DNA of 44,700 bases from Nematostella vectensis (lineage: Eukaryota > Cnidaria > Anthozoa > Actiniaria > Edwardsiidae). The stretch spans positions 13,723,708 to 13,768,407 of the forward strand of contig NC_064046.1 in NCBI RefSeq assembly GCF_932526225.1. Reading direction: 5' to 3'. The notes below the pieces were generated by a model. It worked only from the letters and a program-made list of their open reading frames with translations, was not told the origin of the DNA and did no database searches. Of this stretch, positions 31,501 to 40,500 are shown one piece after another (within the stretch, counting starts at the first letter, position 1; every line of letters begins with the position of its first letter). Position numbers and translations under genes: made by a program.

Positions 31501-34500
31501 AGAGGAACCGGAACCTCTGGAGTACATTCAAGGCTTACCTGTTGTATGTTGCGCTCTATGCTCTGAGGGAGACTAAAGAGGAACCGGAACCTCTGGAGTA
31601 CATTCAAGGCATTGCGTGTTCGGTCTGCGTCATCTTTACGATTTAAAACATCTTGGAATAGTGCATCTGCATTCTTACTCGCTCCTGCATATAAGCAATT
31701 TCTTAGTGGAGGTTATGACAGATAAAGATGCTGGTTTTGATGATGGGCAATATGTTGCAAGGCAAATAGAATTGAGTGACAACAGGGCGACACCAGGGCG
31801 ACGGCAGGGGGTTGGGGCGCAGAAGGCACATGCTCCCAAATATTTTCAAAAATTAGAAGGAAATGACCAGAAGGGGTGTGGCCATGCCCATAAATGATTT
31901 CTTAATGTTTTTGTATTGTGCCCCCAAATATTTCCAATATCCTGACAAATGTATGCATGCCATTGTTCCCTTCCATTGTTTTACACCGATTTCTGATATG
32001 CTCCAGTGGCCTCAGTTGTTTCAGACAATACCATTCATAAATTTGTCAAAGTATTGGAGAACCCTCAATATTTCGAGCCCTGCTGGCACTGGACAATGAC
32101 TGATGATGATTATTGTTATCAATCATTCATATGAATATCATCATTACTTTCAGTATGGTGATGATGCTAATAAAGATAATTATTGTCATTAACATGCTTA
32201 TGATGATGATGATGAAAATATTAATGATGATTACCATCAGGGAAAGATGATGATGGTGATTATGATGATGCGACTGCATGATTCAAATGATACAAAAACT
32301 TGTGTTTATAAAATGGTGACCAAGAAGGCACCACTAGTATAACTCTTATAATGCTGGTGATTGTATTGATATGACAGTAGCTGCAGTGATGATGATAGAA
32401 GAAAGGGGCAATCACCTTGTAGTATGCTCTCCAGAGTCTCAGCGATTGACCCTCCTTCACAGACACTCTCATCTTTTAGCATTTTTTTCTGTACATCTAG
32501 TACAAAATAGTAAGAAAGTAAACTTGTAAAGAAAGTTGGACCCAAAGGTCTGTCTATTGGTAGTCACAGGGGGAGGAGCGGCAATCAGAGCGAACTCCTG
32601 AATGATCCCTCAAAGCAAAAACGCTCCTAACACTCGTGGAATTGCCTTGACAGATATATGGAAAGTTAATAGCCTACAGTCTTAAAATGAGGAGAACCAA
32701 TTGAAGCAAATGAGGCAAAGAAAGAAGAAGAAAAAAGAAATGGGTGAAAGAAAGAAAACTGACAGGAAAAAAAATTTCAAAAGGATAAGGCAAACAAGAG
32801 CAGTAGACAGGAACAGAGAGAATCAATGTACAGGAAGATAAACGAAAAGGTGTGTTAGGGGGGGGGGGGGGGTGGAGAGATTGAATATCTAGAAGAAAGG
32901 AGGAATATCTAGAGGATAGGAGGAATATCTAGAGGATAGGAGGAATATTTAGAGGATAGATAGGAGGAAAGAAAGAGTAAGAACAGGGACAGGAATGAAG
33001 GAAAAAGCAAGATCTGGACAAGGATAATCTGCTTTATTTCTTGATTCTTAATAGAGCTGTAACAAAAAAGGGCAATTATAATTTAAGATTAGAGAAAGCA
33101 TTAATGCTCGCATTGTGTACTACAAACAGATTGAGTGAATTTGTATCTGTGAAGCATTTGAATAATGTTAGGCATTAGCAGCCAGTATATGTGACCATTT
33201 TACCTGTAATTCAGTATCACTGGAATGGGTAATTAATAAATGAATTATTATTATTATTGTTGTTGTTGTTGTTGCTGTTGTTGTTGTTGTTGTAATTATT
33301 ATTATTATTATTATAAATAAGCAAAGAAAATATTGAGTCAAGCAAAGGAAAAAGAGATGGGAGTGAGGGAAATGGAAAAGTGGAGGGAGTGGAATGAAAA
33401 GAGGACTAAAAGTGGAGGAAGAGGAGGGGAAGGGGGGGGGGGAGCAAAAGGAAAAGTGAAGGTTACCGCTTAGTGTGTCTAGGGCATCCAGAAAGGTCTC
33501 CAGGTTTTCCTTGACAAATGCAAGTGGGCCTGTCGCTCGACGGGATTCCTCATGCTTGAAGTACCTCAGTCCATTACGCAGAGTGTCAAACCTGCAACCA
33601 TAAAATATAACTTTTCATTGTCATCCAAGGGATAATTTGCTGAGAGGGAACAGGGAGTTCAGGGGCGGATACAGAGGGGTGGATTGGGTGGATATACACC
33701 CCCTTTTTGAGTAGAAAAAATGAAAAATCACATTGTTTAAAGAAAATAAATGTTTGATGGACAGGAGGTACTGTCCATGTTCCTTTGCCTGCTTGTATTT
33801 GCTGACGTGACATATCCAATTCAGCATGAATTACTGTGACCTTCCATGTGAAGAACCACTGGATCAGTTAAAAGCCGTCTACCCGGCCATTATCCACCCC
33901 CCCCCATTTTGAAATTCTGAAAAACTCTTGCGATTATTGCTTTCACCTAACCTAAATACAAAGTCAGGTTCGGAGAGGACTGGGGCTTTTTACGAGCACT
34001 AAACAGGCTATGGTTACACAGTACCGTTCAAATGTTTCTAGACTTGAAAGCTACGATCCCAAGGGTTTTTCAACAAGGCAAAAATATGGGGGAAGCATAA
34101 GGGGAGGAGCATGGAAAATTTTGTTCCACCTGAAGGGGGTGGCAACTAATTTTATCCCTTAATTTTATCAAAATCCTTACGCCTCCCTCGCCTCGGATAA
34201 TAAATGAACTTTCCCAATCAATGGAAATCTAACATCACTGATATCGCAATAGGGAGTGTAGCAAAAGGAGCTTTGATATGATACAGGAACTTGGCTCTAT
34301 GGCTATGTGGGCTTGTCATGAATGACTTCAATATTGATGAAGTAGATCTAATTAGATGAAATGAGGATAATAAGCATATATAGCTAGAACTTAAAAATGA
34401 AATAAATAGTCATTAAATTTAATCCTTTCATAAATCAGACGTTTGACGTCATACAAGCGTGTTCAAGAACGCCCCACCATAGCCGAATTCGATGTTGCGC

Positions 34501-37500
34501 GACCACAAAGAATTCGAATCCATTTCATGTATATAGCGCGTATTCAAACTTAAAATTGTGACCAAACAAGTCCCTTGCTGTGTGCAGTAAAATGGTTCAT
34601 GACGCGACAAAACGGAACTCGGAAAGGACAAGCACAGATTGAGGAAACGTTAGCGTTAATATAGCGCGCGCTCGTGCTTTCGTCGAGTTTGTAAGCAAGC
34701 TGGCTGAGACTAACAGTTTTTTTTTCTTCCTACTTCAGTTGGCTACATTTTACACTTTCTTTGGAATAGACACTTTCTCCTTTTAACCAAAATACTCCTG
34801 TAATGAACCAATTGGAAATAAGCCCGTGTGATAAAAACGCTTCACTGTCGCGTTATTGTGTTTATAGGAGGATCATTTAATAAAATAAAATATCCAACAT
34901 TTGCGAGTAAAATATAAAAGACAACTGCATATCATGCGGAAAACATTTGTTGCCAATAAAAAAACGCGAGAGCAATTCCATGGCGACAAAATGCGCATTA
35001 ACTTTTCATTAACTTTTATCGAGTCTCGTGGGTCAACACCGCCCACGAAGGCACGAGAGAAAGAAAAAATGCCATACAACAGCGTCAACAAATCGGTGAA
35101 AAACATCGGGCACCATGTTGTGTCAGATGCTTTTGGTAGCTCGCTAACATTTTATTTGCACTAAATGGACTGTGGTCACCGGAAAGCCATGCCAGCACTA
35201 ATCAGGTGCGTTGCTGCTTACATTTAAGATTGACAGTCGTATCGTCGCACTATCATAAGCATTTCTTTGCACGCATAAGAAAATTGATTGGTCGAGGGTT
35301 CTTTTATAATTGAACGATACGATCTTTTTTTGGCGAGACAAGGATTTTGGATTGTTGGCGACTGAATAGCATTTCTCATCGATATTCATTGGCAACTATT
35401 TATTTCACTCACAATTTCACTGATTCAATCGAGTCATTCAAATATGTGCTTTGAACAATAATCTTATCACCATAATTTTCAAAATCCAGACAGTTTTTCT
35501 CTGGTAAAATCGAAACTCGCCCACCATCCGGGACATAGGATTACGTCATGACATACGGGAACGCGATTTTGCAGGTGATGGTCGGCTTTTGGCGAACTGA
35601 GCAGATGGTGGTCAAAAGGATACTTCAAAATGCCGTATAATTGTTCAGTGCAAGGCTGCTCAAACCGGTCCAGTCGAGACAGACAGAAGTCTTACTTCAG
35701 AATCCCGAGATGTGTCTCCCATAAAAGCGTACGATTGAGGGAAGTGACACTTCGTCGGCGGGAAAAATGGCTAAAAAACCTCGCCGGCTCGACGAAGTTG
35801 ATTGCTTCGCCACATGCGCGGGTTTGCAGTGACCACTTTGTCAAAGGTTCGATAATCAAGAGCTCTTTTATTCACCCGACTAAACAACCTTACTGTATAC
35901 TAACATAGTGAAACTCTTATACATTTACCAGTTATGACATTTAGTCGTCTTACGGGATTTTGGAGAAAGCGCGGTTTGTACTTTTGTATGTGTTTGTGTG
36001 GTGATTGTTGTTATGTTAATGTCACGGTTTTGTCACGCTTTATGCTTAAGATCAATAAGAGACCTGCATCTCTATTATCATGGCTGTTCATTAGTTCCAT
36101 AGGAGTATTTGATCACCAAAAAACAATGCGTAAAACAATGTCGAGATTTATTGAAAACCCACATTTCGGATTCTGGTGGGGGCGTTAAGATGTTTTTTTT
36201 TTCTTCGCATTTGAGTATAACTTGGTAAAATATTTATAGAGTTTTTGTAGACGCGATAGGAGAAAGAGGGTTCCCCGATGGACAAGATATCGATATTATG
36301 AAGGGAAAGCTGATTAAACAATCGAAGGCATTTTTCTAATCAAAGTGTAAACAAACATAGCCTAATCAACGTAGAGACAGGTAAAGTTATGTTTATCTTT
36401 TTGACATGGAAATATTTATACCTTTAAACATTGATTAGTTCCCAAGCTGAGATTTAAAAGCTATGTCTCTTGCGCTAAAATATCCAACTCGTTGTTTATG
36501 TTAAGACACCAGAGCAAACCAAAAATATATTTTCCAAAACAAAGTTCTCCAAACCGGAAATGTTATCTTCAATCGTGGGACCGTTTGGGTCTGATTATTA
36601 CGTAACTTCCGCTCTCAATCCGGGCATTTGAATTCTCACTTGACGGGCAAGAGGTTAGCGAGAAGTGGAAGCCGTCGCCATCGCCATATGGTTCCTTCGT
36701 CTGCTCGCCAAAAATGCCGGATATTTGCACGGTCCTGAGCTGTTCGAATCGCTCGAATAGAGAGCGGGATAGGCGCTATTTCCGAATCCCAAAAGTCGTG
36801 GAGCACAAAGGGAAACGATATCAAGATATGACGCGGAAGAGAAGAGAGAGATGGCTGGCGAATCTGAACGTGTCGTCTCTCTCAGCGCACGCCCGAGTCT
36901 GCAGCGATCACTTTGTAAAAGGTTCGTTTCTGCAAAGAACTTGATCGTAAAATGAAACTTTCTAATACTGTTATAATGCTCACGTAATTCAGAAGCCTCA
37001 AACTGTCCGCCGAGCGCAGACAAAACAATTCGAATTCCTTGAAATCGAAGCACTGATCGGCTAAGAGTTACTTGTGACTTTCAGCTGGCGCGTGATATGC
37101 TAGATGGAATTTATAACATTTCGAACATGTGATCTTGAGTTATAACACTCATAATAACCTTCTTCTTATTAACACAGTCCTTATTATTGGTTTATAAGCG
37201 GCGATCGCTGTGATTACGAGTACGAGACGCCCGGATTCCCATCACATAGGCTGTTCCGTGTATATATTTCACAGTATGTAAATTCGATATGGGTGCTCTT
37301 GGTCGCATCATGTCACGCGAGTCACGCAAGAGTCAAGATCTCCGCCATAACATCCCCATCACGTCGCGATATGGATAGATTCTATTACTGATAAACTACT
37401 CTAACAAGTAAACTCATACTGGGAAGGGAAATTCTCTTAGTCGCTCAGTTTGCCGGGATGACCATGGAGAGGTCAGTAGGCGTTCCGGTGTCACGCTAAG

Positions 37501-40500
37501 AGGTTTAGTCACGCTAAGAGGTTTAGTCACGCTCATCGTAGGAGGTAATACGTTTACAAAGAGCAAACGATTGCTTTATCCAACTCAGTCCGGTTAGGAG
37601 CTTTTACAAATGTTATGTCGTTGTTCTATATACCATACTTCGTGAATACGCCAATTTCCAAAAAAAAATGTGTGTGAAATGGCAAGTACCTCCGCTGCTT
37701 ATATGGGTATTATTATTTGTACGATTATTTGAGTAAACTTATCGTATGTATTCTCCATAATTCGCTACATTCAGCACAAATATGACCTGTAGCAATAGTA
37801 TCTGCATCAGATCCGCCATTTGAGGATAACTATAGTGTTTTCCATAAGCACTTACTGCATAAACAGCGCTCGCTCCACTAAATTTACGGTATGAAATCGT
37901 ATACTTTTATACAAGTGGAACTCGGTTTGCTGGGATCCTCGGGAGCCAAAAAATGGGAGTTAACGGACAGTTTAATTTTAAGATTAGAAATTAGAATAAT
38001 AGCATCGAAAGATCTGAGATTTTCGAGTAAGCGAAACACGGTTCTATAGCGTTATTTGAGGCGTCTTATTAAGGTGACCCTTACTCAAGCAAGACCCAAG
38101 GAGTCAAGATCTTGAACCAGAATACACTACATAATAAACCACACAACACTGGTATTCGACTCTTAATTGTCGTCTTTTTTTTTTTAACTTTTTAGCCAGA
38201 CTTTTTTAGGGTAGATTTTTTTAGTCGACTTCATTCAGTCACTGTTGCATCATCTTGCCCTCCATTAACTATGATCTTGCAAAGTAGGGGTTTAGTGTTA
38301 TTTAAAAAAGCTCGAAAACATTATGCGGAATAACTTCGGGATTTATCAAATAAACGTCTTTTTTTAACATATATTTTTTCAGCATTTAGCGACTAAGCTC
38401 ATCCTGAGTTTAGTACAATAATCTGCAATTTGTTTCACTAAAATTGTTTTTTTAAATTTTTTGTCGCATTTTCTTGCATTTTCTAATACAACTCCACGAG
38501 CTACCCCTTTAGGAAGTAATTCTTTCGGAATAATATTCTCTCTATACCGGTATAACATCATTTTAAGTTAACCTCTTGTATATTGTGCTCCAATAGGTTT
38601 TCCTGGCAACGTTTTTGATGAGAACGATGTCGACTGGGCACCAACGCTAAAACTTGGTGATGAGTCGAAACCGGATAAACCGGTTCCAAAAAGCACCCGA
38701 AAGAGACCCGACGAAAGTCCGAAGGATGCTCGAACGACACACGACACAAAACCGAAAACACGAAACCAGAAAACCGCAACATCAAAAGCTACAGATCCAA
38801 AACCTGTAAAAGCCACAGATCAAAAGCCTTCAAAAGTCGCGGAACAAAAGAGTAAGGCCAAGCCAACAATAACAAAGAAGCCGACAGAAGCAGTGCAAAA
38901 GAAAGTAAAATCAGAAAAAATCGAACCTGAAACTAAGATTACCAAATCAGAAAAGACAACAAAAACCCACCAAACCGAAGCGAAACCAAAAGAAACCAAA
39001 CCACCCCAGAAACGAAAACTCTCCGAGGAAGACCAACCACAAGATAACGAAAACGACAGAGAGTCGAAAATTGCCCGAATAGACGAAAACACGACGGAAA
39101 TTAAAAAGCCATCGCCGAAACCTCGATATGAGGATTTGTGGCCGAAAACGAGAGAAAGAGAGGCCGAGGTTTTCCTTGACATGCAGAAAGTTATTCGTAT
39201 TGAAGTGTCAAGAAGTGACATGGGAGACGGGCCCCTGGACTTCAATGGTAATGATCGCTTTCTTTCATCCTTCTTTTCCAACCTTATACTCACCCGATAT
39301 AGTCCCCTCCAGGGTACAGCCCTTGTTCATATTTGAGAGGACATATTAAAGAGCATTTGAATTATCGAAGTGGCTAAATGCCCGACAGTCGAAAAAGGTT
39401 CTCAATAAAAAATACCCAACAGTATTCAATTTGTACAAATATCCAAGTAAATTATTCAAGGTATTCTGTTATTTTATTTTTTATGTGAAAGAGCAAGCGA
39501 TTCCGAAGTTAATTATTATTCTTTTCCCTCCCTTCCCTGCTATTTCTTCCTTTCCTCTTCTTGTGCCCAAGTGCATCACTTGTGCAGGAGCGGTCATTTC
39601 TTATAAAGGATCCTCAAATACTAGATTTCCCTGCGTATGATATCTTTGCCTGTGTACTTTCGTCCCTGCCACTCTATCTTGATGCCAATATATCTATTCC
39701 CCTTTCTGATTATTCGTTTCTCTTTTGCAGGTCGTTTAAAGCAACGACCCAAAGAAATGCAGTCTGTTGCATGTCAGACAGACTTGACTTCCCAGGAGAT
39801 ACAGTCTTTGGAGGATGAACTAAGTAAAGTCAAACAACAACTGTACATTCTCGAGATGAAAACAATGCGATCCAACAGATCTAAAGTGGATTCATCTAGG
39901 TTAATTACCTGAGTATAAGCTTACTTCTTTGACCCGTGCATTAAACAACAAACATTGTATATAACGAATGCATCTTATATGAGACTTCAGTGAGACTTCA
40001 CCTGACAACTCTTTGCTCAGTTTTAGGCGCATTCTATTACGTTTGAATATGGCAAATATACGCAACATCATGGTATACAAATAACGTTGTTGGTGCAAAT
40101 AGCGAATAGCAAAATGGCAGTTCAGACGCGGCGTTCAGGTATTACCTATTTCTAAGAATAAGAATGATAATTAAACAAATGGCAATAAGTAAACAAAATG
40201 ACAATAAGTAAACAAATGTTAATAATTTATTGCAATTCGTAGAAATATAAAACTACAGCCGTATGTTTGACTAGTAGAACTGCCATTTGAATTTGCTTTT
40301 TGAGCTGACCATGTCTTGTAACATAGGTACAGTACATCAGCCTATAGAATGTACAGTACATTAGCCTATAGAAGGTACAGTACATCAGCCTATAGAATGT
40401 ACAGTACATCAGCCTATAGAATGTACAGTACATTAGCCTATAGAAGGTACAGTACATCAGCCTATAGAATGTACAGTACATTAGCCTATAGAAGGTACAG

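Noticed and set aside
35934-36188. 84-residue plus-strand frame between the two THAP exons
   Set aside because: No conserved motif, no splice support, and AT-rich composition like nearby introns.
36655-37053. 132-residue minus-strand frame over the THAP exon
   Set aside because: Antisense shadow of the THAP zinc-finger exon.
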